Shown here piece after piece: positions 36,209-44,855 of a stretch of DNA of 64,000 nucleotides (positions within the stretch are counted from its first letter, which is position 1; every line of letters starts with the position of its first letter). Where the stretch lies: NCBI RefSeq assembly GCF_029714205.1, contig NZ_CP121648.1:3056001-3120000 (forward strand), in the 5' to 3' direction. The translations under genes were made by a program, and so were the position numbers. The notes below the pieces were generated by a model. It saw only the letters and a program-made list of their open reading frames with translations. It had not been told where the DNA came from and made no database searches. Source of the stretch: Methylobacterium sp. CB376 (GTDB lineage: Bacteria > Pseudomonadota > Alphaproteobacteria > Rhizobiales > Beijerinckiaceae).

Positions 36209-37306
36209 TCAGAAGCGCAGCGCGTCGACGACGCGCACGCGCTGCCCGGCATCGAGCTTGTGCACGCCCAGGCGCACGAACCGCTCACCCTCCGCGAGTC
36301 CGCCCGCCACGAGCGCGTCCTGCGCCTCGTAGGCGGCGACGCTGACCGGCTTGAGGCTGAGCCCGCCGGCCTCGTCCACGGTCCAGACCGCCGGCCCGCC
36401 GCCCTGATTGTACAGGGCCGAGAGCGGGACGCGGACGATCCGCTCGGCCGAGGCGCCGGACAGCGTCACGGTGGCGGTCATGCCGAGCTGGACCCGCGCA
36501 TCGGCGTCGGGAAGCGAGAAGCGGGCGAGGTAGGTGCGGGTGGCCGCGTCGGCCGCCGGCGCGAGTTCGCGCAGCCGCGCCGCGAGCTTCGCCTTCGGGT
36601 CGGACCACAGGCCGACCGTGGCGGCGCCCTCCCGCACCTGCCCGATCAGGGCCTCGGGGACAGCGATCACCGCCTCCTTCTCGGCCGTGCGGGCGAGGCG
36701 GATCGCGGCCTGGCCCGGCGCCACCACCTGCCCGGGCTCGACCAGGGCCGCGGTCACGACCCCGTCCGCGTCCGCCGCCAGCACCGCGTAGGAGACGGCG
36801 TTGCGGGCGAGCATCAGGGCGCGCTCGGCCCGCAGCAGCCGGCCGCGCGCCTCCTCGGCCGCCGCCTTCTGGCGGTCGAGGGAGGCGGCGGCGCTCCAGC
36901 CCTGGACCGCCAGCGTGGCGGTGCGCCGCAGATCCGCCTCGGCCTGGGCCAGGGACGCCGTGGCGGCGGCGAGTTCGGCCTGCGCCTGCTCGGTCTGGAG
37001 GCGCAGGTCGACCTCGTCGAGCCGCGCCAGGGGCTGGCCCGCCCGCACCACGTCGCCGACATTCACGAGGCGCGTCTCGATCTTCCCTTGCACGCGGAAG
37101 CCGAGATCGCTCTCGATGCGCGGCCGGATCGTGCCCACGAAGGTGCGGCTCGGCACCCGGTCCTCGAAGGTGGCGCGCTGGACCAGGACTGGCCTGGCCC
37201 CGCTGCCCTCCCCCGCGGCCGGCGCCTTCTGCTCGTCGCAGCCCGCGAGGGCGAGCCAGCCGAGGGCGGCGGCGAGGCGGATCGGGGTCACCAAGGGGCG
37301 TGCCAT
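36209..37306 (-). CDS. RND efflux periplasmic adaptor (membrane fusion) lipoprotein
   Basis: 365 residues. Lipobox LALAGC near residue 23, so it is probably a lipoprotein anchored in the inner membrane. A lipoyl/hairpin region follows (VQGKIETRLVNVGDVVRAGQ, LARLDEVDLRLQTEQAQAEL and a coiled coil to residue ~150), then a beta-barrel and membrane-proximal domain. It connects the RND pump to an outer-membrane channel. First gene of the operon (adaptor, pump, TetR regulator), with a perfect palindrome about 110 bases upstream. Confidence 0.94.
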   Translation of the reverse strand: MARPLVTPIRLAAALGWLALAGCDEQKAPAAGEGSGARPVLVQRATFEDRVPSRTFVGTIRPRIESDLGFRVQGKIETRLVNVGDVVRAGQPLARLDEVDLRLQTEQAQAELAAATASLAQAEADLRRTATLAVQGWSAAASLDRQKAAAEEARGRLLRAERALMLARNAVSYAVLAADADGVVTAALVEPGQVVAPGQAAIRLARTAEKEAVIAVPEALIGQVREGAATVGLWSDPKAKLAARLRELAPAADAATRTYLARFSLPDADARVQLGMTATVTLSGASAERIVRVPLSALYNQGGGPAVWTVDEAGGLSLKPVSVAAYEAQDALVAGGLAEGERFVRLGVHKLDAGQRVRVVDALRF

Positions 37307-37662
37307 GCCGGCGGCTCCGCGAGAGAGGTGCCGCAGCCGGGCCGGGACCGGCCCCGGCCGAGGGGCGGATGACCGCGGTCCGTCCGGCCCGGCTGCTGCG
37401 GCGGGACCCTATCCTGAAATTGACGATTGTCAACAATCGTCAATTCGCCAGCCCGGCAGCCCGCAGCGGATTAGGGAAGCAGGCCGGTCGGCCCGCAGCG
37501 GGCTTCCGGGCCGCTGCTCGGACTGCTAAGCAGTTCCGAGGGTATAAACGTGTTGGTTGAGCGTCGAAATCCTGAGGCGGATCAGGGGCTCCGGCCGGCC
37601 GCGTGCGGACGCGCCGGGGCCGCGGCGCGCGGCGACGCCGCGCATCGGGGCGGGATGCGGCC
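37307..37662. other. Divergent regulatory region of the efflux operon and histidine kinase
   Basis: 356 bases holding the 28-base palindrome at 37418-37445. No gene seen. Confidence 0.5.
37418..37445. promoter_or_regulatory. Perfect palindrome, likely TetR operator of the RND operon
   Basis: Arms AATTGACGATTG / CAATCGTCAATT (12 bp, perfect) around TCAA. Length, symmetry and AT content stand out from the GC-rich surroundings and fit a TetR-family dimer site. It includes TTGACG, which could be a -35 box, so repressor binding would block the promoter. Confidence 0.75.
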
Positions 37663-38640
37663 ATGACGCTCATCCGGGCGATGCAGCGCTTTCGCCGGAA
37701 TCCCTGGCTCGGGCACGGGATCGGCCTCCTCCTGTTCCTGACCGCCGTGGCGCTGCGCGCGGCCCTCGGCAGCAGCGTGCAGGGCGTGCCCTTCATCACC
37801 TTCTTCCCCGCGGTGGTCGCGGCCGCGGTGCTGGGCGGGGTGCGGGCGGGCGCGGTCACGGTCCTGCTGACCGCGGGCGCCGCGATCCTGCTGTTCTGGC
37901 CCACCGCACCGGCGAGGCCGGTGGGCTGGCCGGGCGGCGCCGTCGCCCTCGGCCTCTACCTGTGCACCACCGGCGCCGTGCTCTGGATCATCGACGCGCT
38001 CAACCGCACGCTCGACGACCTGATCGAGGAGCGGGACCGCTCCGCGGCCATGTTCGAGGAATTGCAGCACCGGGTCGCCAACAATCTCAGCCTCATCGCC
38101 AGCCTGCTGCGGCTGGAGCAGCGCCGCCTACAGGAGGGCGAGCCCTGCGACCCGGTCGAGGTGCTGGAGCGGGCGCAGGGACGCCTCGCCCTGATGGCCC
38201 GCATCCACCGCCGCCTGCACGACCCGCAGGCGGCGGAGCGCCCGGTCGAGGAGCAGCTGCGCGACCTCTGCGCCGACCTGCTGGAGGCCGTGGGAGCGGC
38301 CGGGCGGATCCGCTGCGATGTCGCCGCGCCGGGGGTGCGCCTCGACCTGCGCCGGCTGGTCCCGCTCGCGCTCATCGTCGCCGAGACCGTGACGAACGCG
38401 GTCAAGCACGCCTTCCCGGACGAGCGGAGCGGGCAGGTGGCGATCACGCTGGACCGGGCCGGGGACGACCTCGAACTGGCGATCCGGGACGACGGGGTCG
38501 GCCTCCCGCCCGGCTTCGACCCGGAGACCAGCCGCAGCCTCGGCCTCCGCATCGTGCGCTCGCTGGCCCGCCAGCTCGGCGGCGAGGTCGAGATCACGAG
38601 CGGGCCCGGGGTGACGACGCGCGTGCGCTTCCCCGCCTGA
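37663..38640 (+). CDS. Membrane sensor histidine kinase, HisKA_2/HWE type
   Basis: 325 residues. The first ~115 form a four-helix DUF4118-like membrane region (GIGLLLFLTAVALRAALG, FITFFPAVVAAAVLGGVRAG). A HisKA_2 domain follows with phospho-accepting H136 in FEELQHRVANNLSLIASLLR, then a HATPase domain (NAVKHAF, IRDDGVGLPPGFD, SLGLRIVRSLARQLGG). HisKA_2/HWE kinases often feed the PhyR stress pathway in alphaproteobacteria, but this gene is 32 kb away and no response regulator is adjacent, so the partner is open. Start ATG 37663. Confidence 0.9.
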   Translation: MTLIRAMQRFRRNPWLGHGIGLLLFLTAVALRAALGSSVQGVPFITFFPAVVAAAVLGGVRAGAVTVLLTAGAAILLFWPTAPARPVGWPGGAVALGLYLCTTGAVLWIIDALNRTLDDLIEERDRSAAMFEELQHRVANNLSLIASLLRLEQRRLQEGEPCDPVEVLERAQGRLALMARIHRRLHDPQAAERPVEEQLRDLCADLLEAVGAAGRIRCDVAAPGVRLDLRRLVPLALIVAETVTNAVKHAFPDERSGQVAITLDRAGDDLELAIRDDGVGLPPGFDPETSRSLGLRIVRSLARQLGGEVEITSGPGVTTRVRFPA

Positions 38641-38678
38641 GGCTGGCGCCGCCGGCCCGGCCGGGGCAAGACTGCGCC

Positions 38679-38912
38679 ATGGTCGAGATCCTGCGCACCA
38701 ACGACATCGTGCTGATCGGCTTCGCGCAGTCGCTGCTGGAGGGCGCCGCGATCCCGGTGCTCGTGGCCGATTCGCACATCAGCGCCCTCGAGGGCATGAT
38801 CGGCGCCTTCCCGCGCCGCCTGCTCGTGCCCGGGGACCACGCCGCCCAGGCCCGCCGCCTGCTCACCGACGCGGGACTCGCCCACGAGTTGCGCGATGCC
38901 GCCCGGCCCTGA
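38679..38912 (+). CDS. DUF2007 small protein
   Basis: 77 residues with the DUF2007 pattern: MVEILRTNDIVLIGFAQSLL, then the variable EGAAIPVLVADSHISALEGM and RRLLVPGDHAAQARRLL. Known members are small putative signal-transducing or PII-like proteins. The 3' end overlaps the methyltransferase gene by 17 bases, which implies co-translation. Confidence 0.85.
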   Translation: MVEILRTNDIVLIGFAQSLLEGAAIPVLVADSHISALEGMIGAFPRRLLVPGDHAAQARRLLTDAGLAHELRDAARP

Positions 38913-39648
38913 GCCGCAGGCCTGGCTCGGCGGTCGGCTGCGCCTGCGCCAGCCGCCGCCGGGCGCGCACCGGGCCGGCACGGATGCGGCGCTGCTCGCC
39001 GCGGCGGCCGGCGCGCCGGAGGGGGACGTCTACGATCTCGGCGCCGGAACCGGGGCGGTCGGCCTCGCGGTGGCCCTGCGGGCGCCGCTCTGCCGCGTCG
39101 TGCTGGTCGAGCGGGATGGGGAGGCCGCCGCCCTCGCGCGGGCCAACGCCGCCGCCAACGGCCTCGCCGGGCGCGTCGCCGTGCTCGAAGCCGACGTCAC
39201 CGCCCCCGCCGCGGCGCGCCGCGCCGCGGGCCTGATGCCGGACGCGGCCGATCTCGTGCTGACCAACCCGCCCTTCTTCGAGGGCGCCGGGCACCGGCCC
39301 TCGCCGGTGGCCGCGCGCGCGGCGGCCCACGCGCTGCCGGAAGGGGGGCTCGACGCGTGGCTGCGCACCTGCGCGGATCTCCTGCGCCCCGGCGGCCGCC
39401 TCGTGCTGATCCACCGGGCCGACGCGCTGCCGACCTGCCTGCGCGCCCTCGCCGGGCGTTTCGGGGCAGTCGCGGTGCGCCCGGTCCAGCCCCGCGCCGA
39501 GACCCCCGCCTCGCGGGTGCTGATCGCGGGCCGGCGCGGCAGCCGGGCGCCGTTCGCGCTCCTGCCGCCGCTGGTCCTGCACGGCCCGGACGGCCGCTTC
39601 ACCGCCCTCGCGGAGGCGCTGCATCGCGGCGAGGCGGTGCTGGCGTGA
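38896..39648 (+). CDS. tRNA1(Val) adenine-N6 methyltransferase-like (TrmN6 family)
   Basis: 250 residues. SAM motif VYDLGAGTGAVGLAVALRAP and the N6-adenine signature NPPF (DLVLTNPPFFEGAGH) define the family. It starts with the typical RQPPPGAHRAGTDAALLAA segment. TrmN6 methylates A37 of tRNA-Val. In alphaproteobacteria this gene commonly sits next to DUF2007, as here. It overlaps DUF2007 by 17 bases. Confidence 0.88.
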   Translation: MPPGPEPQAWLGGRLRLRQPPPGAHRAGTDAALLAAAAGAPEGDVYDLGAGTGAVGLAVALRAPLCRVVLVERDGEAAALARANAAANGLAGRVAVLEADVTAPAAARRAAGLMPDAADLVLTNPPFFEGAGHRPSPVAARAAAHALPEGGLDAWLRTCADLLRPGGRLVLIHRADALPTCLRALAGRFGAVAVRPVQPRAETPASRVLIAGRRGSRAPFALLPPLVLHGPDGRFTALAEALHRGEAVLA

Positions 39649-39729
39649 GGCTCCCCGCGCGGGGCTCTCCGCGCGGCCGGGCGCCGCGAGGCGCTCGTCC
39701 GGTCATCCCGCGAGCGGGATCCGACCGGG

Positions 39730-39818
39730 TCGCGATCGGCTCCTGCTCCGGGTTCTTGCGCGTGCCGCATGGCCTGCGGCGAACCGGCGGCCGCTTCGTC
39801 GGACAATGCTCTAGAAGT
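39730..39818. repeat. Copy of a dispersed intergenic element
   Basis: On the minus strand it begins TAGAGCATTGTCCGACGAAG, the first TAG being the stop codon of the Tyr/Arg-rich protein gene, followed by CCGGTTCGCCGCAGGCCATG and GAGCAGGAGCCGATCGCGAC. The same order of blocks occurs at 57336-57439. It abuts the gene end precisely, so it probably serves as a 3' structure. Confidence 0.6.
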
Positions 39819-40110
39819 AGAAGCGCGGCCCGTAATAGCGCCGGTACGGCCGGTAGTAGTAGTAGCGCCGATACGGCCGGTAGTAATAGTAGCGGCGGTA
39901 CGGCCGGTAGTAGCCGTAGCGACGATAGGGCCGGTAGTAGTAGCGCCGGTAGTAGTAGGCCTTCTCGACGTGCGAGGCCGCCGTCGAGAGGTCGCCCGCG
40001 GCGATGGCGCCGGCGGTCGGCAGGGCCGCCGCCTCGCTCCGGCCCACCGTGAGGCCGAGGCTGCCCAGGACGAGGGTCAGGACGACCGTCACCCAACGAA
40101 GAACACGCAT
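39811..40110 (-). CDS. Secreted Tyr/Arg-rich repeat protein
   Basis: 99 residues: signal peptide (MRVLRWVTVVLTLVLGSLGLTVG, cleavage near SEAA), a short linker, then a C-terminal half made almost only of Y, R and P in repeated YRPYRRY units (RRYYYRPYRRYGYYRPYRRY and more). Proteins of this type occur in Methylobacterium and other Rhizobiales; function unknown. Exposed Tyr/Arg suggests binding to acidic polymers or oxidative cross-linking. GGGAGAG precedes ATG 40110. Confidence 0.8.
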   Translation of the reverse strand: MRVLRWVTVVLTLVLGSLGLTVGRSEAAALPTAGAIAAGDLSTAASHVEKAYYYRRYYYRPYRRYGYYRPYRRYYYYRPYRRYYYYRPYRRYYGPRFYF

Positions 40111-40402
40111 CCACGCTCTCCCGAGTTCCGTCCCCGGCGCGGCCTGCGGCGGGCACGCGAGACAAGACGAGGGCGCCCCTGCGCGGACGCCCGACCTCAT
40201 GCGCGCCCGCGGGCCCCCCTCGGAAACGGGTTGGACCGGTGAGCCGCCGCCCGATTCTAGGCTTTCCCTGTGAACATTCAATCAAGACTTGGCACAATTC
40301 TGCCGGACATCTGTCCGTAATAACCACCGAGAGGTCGCGCTTGCGGGCGGCGGCGGCGCGGCCTACCTCCGCCGGGTCGACCCGAGGGAGACCCGACCCG
40401 CC

Positions 40403-41266
40403 ATGCCGTCCGCGTTCCGCTCCGCCCTGCGCGCCCTCCTGCCCGCGCGCTGGCGGCGCGATCACCCGCTCGTCGCGGTGGTGCGTCTCAGCGGGCCGAT
40501 CGGCGCGGTCTCGCCGCTGCGCCAGGGCCTGTCCCTCGGCACCTGCGCGCCGGCCCTGGAGCGGGCCTTCGGGCTGCCGGGCCTCAAGGCGGTGGCGCTC
40601 GTCATCAACTCACCGGGGGGCTCGGCGGCGCAGTCGCACCTGATCCACCACCGGATCCGGGCCCTGGCCGAGGAGAAGAAGCTGCCGGTGCTCGCCTTCG
40701 TGGAGGATGTGGCGGCCTCCGGCGGCTACATGATCGCCTGCGCGGCCGACGAGATCGTCGCGGATCCCTCCTCCCTCGTCGGCTCGATCGGGGTGGTCTC
40801 GGCCGGGTTCGGCTTCCAGGGCCTGCTCGAGCGGCTCGGCGTCGAGCGGCGGGTGCACACGACCGGCCCCTCGAAGGCGATGCTGGATCCCTTCCGGCCG
40901 GAGGACCCCGCCGACGTCGCCCGGCTCAAGGGGATCCAGGCGGACATCCAGGCCCTGTTCACCGACCTCGTGCGCGCCCGCCGGCCCTCCCTGTCGGGGG
41001 AACCGGCCGACCTGTTCTCCGGCGCGGTCTGGAGCGGGCGCCAGGCCCTCGCCCTCGGCCTCGTCGACGCCCTCGGCGACCTGCGCGGGGTGCTGCGCGC
41101 CCGCTACGGCGACAAGGTCGAGATCCGCGTCGTCGAGCAGGTGCGCGGCGGCCTCCTCGCCCGGCTGCTGCGGCGCAGGGAGCCCGGCGCGGAGGGCCTC
41201 GCCCTGGTCGAGGGCGCGCTGGCCGTGCTGGAGGAGCGCGCCGCCTATGCGCGCTTCGGCCTCTAG
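40403..41266 (+). CDS. S49 family peptidase (SppA/SohB-like)
   Basis: 287 residues, a single catalytic domain. LVINSPGGSAAQSHLIHHRI, then VEDVAASGGYMIACAADEIV with the nucleophile S107, SSLVGSIGVV, and GPSKAMLDPF with the likely general base K158. It degrades signal-peptide remnants or membrane proteins. No clear membrane anchor is seen, only an Arg-rich start, so it may be peripheral. Start ATG 40403. It stands 77 bases before glyQ on the same strand. Confidence 0.92.
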   Translation: MPSAFRSALRALLPARWRRDHPLVAVVRLSGPIGAVSPLRQGLSLGTCAPALERAFGLPGLKAVALVINSPGGSAAQSHLIHHRIRALAEEKKLPVLAFVEDVAASGGYMIACAADEIVADPSSLVGSIGVVSAGFGFQGLLERLGVERRVHTTGPSKAMLDPFRPEDPADVARLKGIQADIQALFTDLVRARRPSLSGEPADLFSGAVWSGRQALALGLVDALGDLRGVLRARYGDKVEIRVVEQVRGGLLARLLRRREPGAEGLALVEGALAVLEERAAYARFGL

Positions 41267-41343
41267 AAGGATCGGGTTGAGAGCTCCGGGTTGACTTGGG
41301 GAGGCCCGCCCGTAAACGGGCCGGGCCTGTCCGCGAGAACCCG

Positions 41344-42285
41344 ATGACCGCCACCGACGACGCCCTTCAGCCGACGCGCTCGTTCCAGGGCCTGATCCTG
41401 ACGCTGCAGCGCTTCTGGGCCGCGCAGGGCTGCGTAATCCTGCAGCCCTACGACATGGAGGTGGGCGCCGGCACCTTCCACCCGGCGACGACCCTGCGGG
41501 CGCTCGGGCCCCGGCCGTGGAAGGCCGCCTACGTGCAGCCCTCGCGCCGCCCGAAGGACGGGCGCTACGGCGAGAACCCGAACCGGCTCCAGCACTATTA
41601 CCAGTTCCAGGTCATCCTGAAGCCGAATCCGCCCGACCTGCAGGACCTCTACCTCGCCTCGCTGCGGGTAATCGGGGTCGACCTCGCCCTCCACGACATA
41701 CGCTTCGTCGAGGACGACTGGGAGAGCCCGACGCTGGGCGCCTGGGGCCTCGGTTGGGAATGCTGGTGCGACGGGATGGAGGTGAGCCAGTTCACTTACT
41801 TCCAGCAGGTCGCGGGCTTCGAATGCGCCCCGGTGGCGGGCGAGCTCACCTACGGGCTCGAGCGCCTCGCCATGTACGTCCAGGGCGTCGAGAACGTCTA
41901 CGACCTCAACTTCAACGGCCTCGACGGGCCGGAGCGGGTCAGCTACGGCGACGTGTTCCTGCAGGCCGAGCAGGAATACTCGCGCCACAATTTCGAGGCG
42001 GCGGATACCGAGATGCTCTTCCGCCACTTCCGCGACGCGGAGGCGGCCTGCCGCCGCTACCTCGACTTCGGCGAGCCAGGCCCGGCGGCGAACGACGCCC
42101 GCCACCGGATGGCGCAGCCGGCCTACGACCAGTGCATCAAGGCGAGCCACGTCTTCAACCTGCTCGACGCGCGCGGGGTGATCTCGGTGACGGAGCGCCA
42201 GAGCTACATCCTGCGGGTGCGCGACCTCGCCAAGGCCTGCGGCGCGGCGTGGCTACGCACCCAGGCGGGGGGCGCGGCCGGCTGA
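41344..42285 (+). CDS. glyQ: Glycyl-tRNA synthetase alpha subunit
   Basis: 313 residues, normal for GlyQ. Signature blocks: [60 protein letters not shown] and WEVWCDGME-like [20 protein letters not shown]. This class II catalytic subunit makes Gly-AMP and charges tRNA-Gly with GlyS. glyS follows 91 bases downstream. Start ATG 41344. Confidence 0.98.
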
Positions 42286-42376
42286 GGCGCCCGAGGATCC
42301 TCTTCCGCGACGCCCCTCCCCAGCTCTCCGCCGTCCCGTCCGAGGCCCGCCCGCCTCCCCCGATCCCCGGTGCCCG

Positions 42377-44491
42377 ATGCCCGACCTCCTGCTCGAACTC
42401 TTCTCCGAGGAAATCCCCGCCCGCATGCAGCGCAGGGCCGCCGAGGACCTGCGCAAGCTCGTCACCGACGCGCTGGTCGAGCGCGGCTTCCTTTACGAGG
42501 GCGCCAAGGCCTTCTCGACGCCCCGGCGCCTCGCCCTCCACGTCGCGGGGCTCCCCGTGCGCGGCCAGGACGTGCGCGAGGAGCGCAAGGGACCCCGCGT
42601 GGGCGCGCCCGAGGCCGCCGTGCAGGGCTTCCTCAAGAGCGCCGGGCTCGCGAGCCTCGACCAGGCCCGGGTCGTCGCCGACCCGAAGAAGGGCGAGTTC
42701 TACGTGGCGGTGATCGAGCGGCCCGGCCGCGAGACGCTCGACGTGCTGGCCGAGATCCTGCCCGCGATCATCCGCGCCTTCCCGTGGCCGAAATCCATGC
42801 GCTGGGGCGCGGCCTCGGCCGAGCCCGGCGCCCTGCGCTGGGTGCGCCCGCTCCACGCCATCGTGGCCACGTTCGGTCCCGAGACCGAGACGCCCGAGCG
42901 GGTGCCCTTCCGGGTCGACGGGATCGAGGCGGGTTTCACCACCTACGGCCACCGCTTCCTCAGCCCCGGCCCGATCGAGGTGCGCCGCTTCGCCGATTAC
43001 CTGCCGGCGCTGGAGCGCGCCAAGGTCGTGCTCGACGCGGATCGCCGCAAGGACATCATCCTGCACGATGCCCGCGACCTCGCCTTCGCCCGCGGCCTCG
43101 ACCTCGTCGAGGACGAGGGCCTGCTGGAGGAGGTGGCCGGCCTCGTCGAGTGGCCCGTGACCCTGATGGGCGCCTTCGACGCGAGCTTCCTCGACATCCC
43201 GCCCGAGGTGATCCGCGCCACGATCCGGGCGAACCAGAAGTGCTTCGTCCTGCGCGCGCCCGCGGCGGATCCGGCGGCCAAGGGCCGCGAGCGGCTCGCC
43301 AACGCCTTCATCCTGGTCTCGAACCTCGCCGCCTCGGACGGCGGGGCGGCGATCGTGGCGGGCAACGAGCGCGTGGTGCGGGCCCGGCTCTCGGACGCCA
43401 AGTTCTTCTGGGAGACCGACAGGAAGATCCCCCTGGCGGAGCGCCTGCCGAAGCTCGACGACATCGTCTTCCACGAGAAGCTCGGCACCCAGGCGGCGCG
43501 GGTCGGCCGCATCGCCGCCCTGGCCCGGGCCTTCGCCCCGGTGGTCGGGGCCGATCCGGCCGAGGCCGAGCGGGCGGCGCGCCTCGCCAAGGCCGACCTC
43601 GTCACCGAGATGGTCGGCGAGTTTCCCGAATTGCAGGGCCTGATGGGCCGCTACTACGCGGAGCTCCAGGGCGAGCCTGAGGCGGTGGCCGCCGCGATCG
43701 AGGAGCACTACAAGCCGCTCGGGCCCGGCGACCGGGTGCCGACCGGGCCGGTCTCGGTGGCGGTGGCGCTCGCCGACAAGCTCGACACCCTGGTGGGCTT
43801 CTGGTCCGTCGACGAGAAGCCGACCGGCAGCAAGGACCCCTACGCCCTGCGGCGGGCGGCGCTCGGCGTGATCCGCCTCGTGCTCGGCGCCGGGGCGCGC
43901 CTGCCCCTCCTCCCCGCCCTCGCGGCGGCGGCGGGCGGGCACGGGGCCGCGCCGGGCGGCTTCGCGGCGGACCTCCTCGGCTTCTTCGCCGACCGCCTCA
44001 AGGTCCACCTGCGCGACCAGGGCGCCCGCCACGACCTGATCGACGCGGTCTTCGCCCTGCCGGGCCAGGACGACCTGCTGCTGGTCGTCCGGCGGGTCGA
44101 GGCGCTCGGCCGCCTCCTCGACACCGAGGACGGCACCAACCTCCTGGCCGGCTACCGGCGCGCGGCCAACATCCTGCGCATCGAGGAGAAGAAGGACGGC
44201 CGCGCCCATGACGGCGCGCCCGACCCGGCGCGCTTCGCCCTGCCCGAGGAGACGGCGCTCGCCGAGGCCCTCGCGGCGGCGCGGGGCGCGGCCGAGCGGG
44301 CGGTGGCGGCGGAGGATTTCGAGGGCGCCATGCGGGCCCTCGCCGGCCTGCGCGCCCCGGTCGACGCCTTCTTCGACAAGGTCACGGTGAATGCCGAGGA
44401 CCCGGCCATGCGGGAGAACCGCCTCGCGCTCCTCGGCGCCCTGCGGACCGCGACCCTGGCGGTGGCGGATTTCTCCCGCATCGAGGGGTGA
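42377..44491 (+). CDS. glyS: Glycyl-tRNA synthetase beta subunit
   Basis: 704 residues, normal length. N-terminus [20 protein letters not shown] is the family hallmark; later [18 protein letters not shown] and [20 protein letters not shown] (HD-like region) and a C-terminal anticodon-binding part ([20 protein letters not shown]). It binds tRNA-Gly and completes the heterotetrameric enzyme with GlyQ. A hairpin GTTTTCCG / CGGAAAAC follows two bases after the stop. Confidence 0.98.
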
Positions 44492-44493
44492 TC

Positions 44494-44559
44494 CGTTTTC
44501 CGCAAAGTCAGTTCCGGAAAACGTATGATACGGGATCCGCTTGATCGAAGCGGATCCCG
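44494..44559. repeat. Two hairpins after glyS, including a dispersed 29-bp palindrome
   Basis: The first hairpin is GTTTTCCG / CGGAAAAC around 13 bases. The second (44531-44559) has 12-bp arms CGGGATCCGCTT / AAGCGGATCCCG; its exact reverse complement recurs at 53596-53624. Together they probably end the glyS transcript. The rest of the stretch to 44855 shows another imperfect hairpin near 44590-44630 and no gene. Confidence 0.6.
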
Positions 44560-44855
44560 TCTCACGCGCCTGAGCGGCGCCTGAGCGAAGCCCAAATCCG
44601 CCATCCCGGAGGGATCGAGCGGATTGGGTATGAGTTGCGCACCGGCTTCGCCGTCCCTCACGGATGAAACCTGAGCGTGTATAAGATCAGAGTCTCGCAC
44701 GCCAGCATAGCGAGTTTCTATTTAGAGGCTGCCCGAGCAGCCGCATGCGGGCGGGCCGGCGGCACCCTCGGGCGGATCGGGCCGCGAGACGGCCGCTCGG
44801 GTCATCGTCCCCGCGCGGTTCCCGCCGCCGAGCCGAGGCCCCCTCGCATGCAGGT

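Noticed and set aside
31323..36332. A 1,669-codon plus-strand frame opposite the RND pump and prenyl synthase
   Set aside because: Low-complexity Arg/His/Asp composition; it spans several genuine minus-strand genes.
37663..38640. Histidine kinase as the cognate PhyR kinase (PhyK)
   Set aside because: It has the right kinase class, but it is 32 kb from phyR, lacks an EcfG promoter that I can see, and such kinases are numerous in this group.
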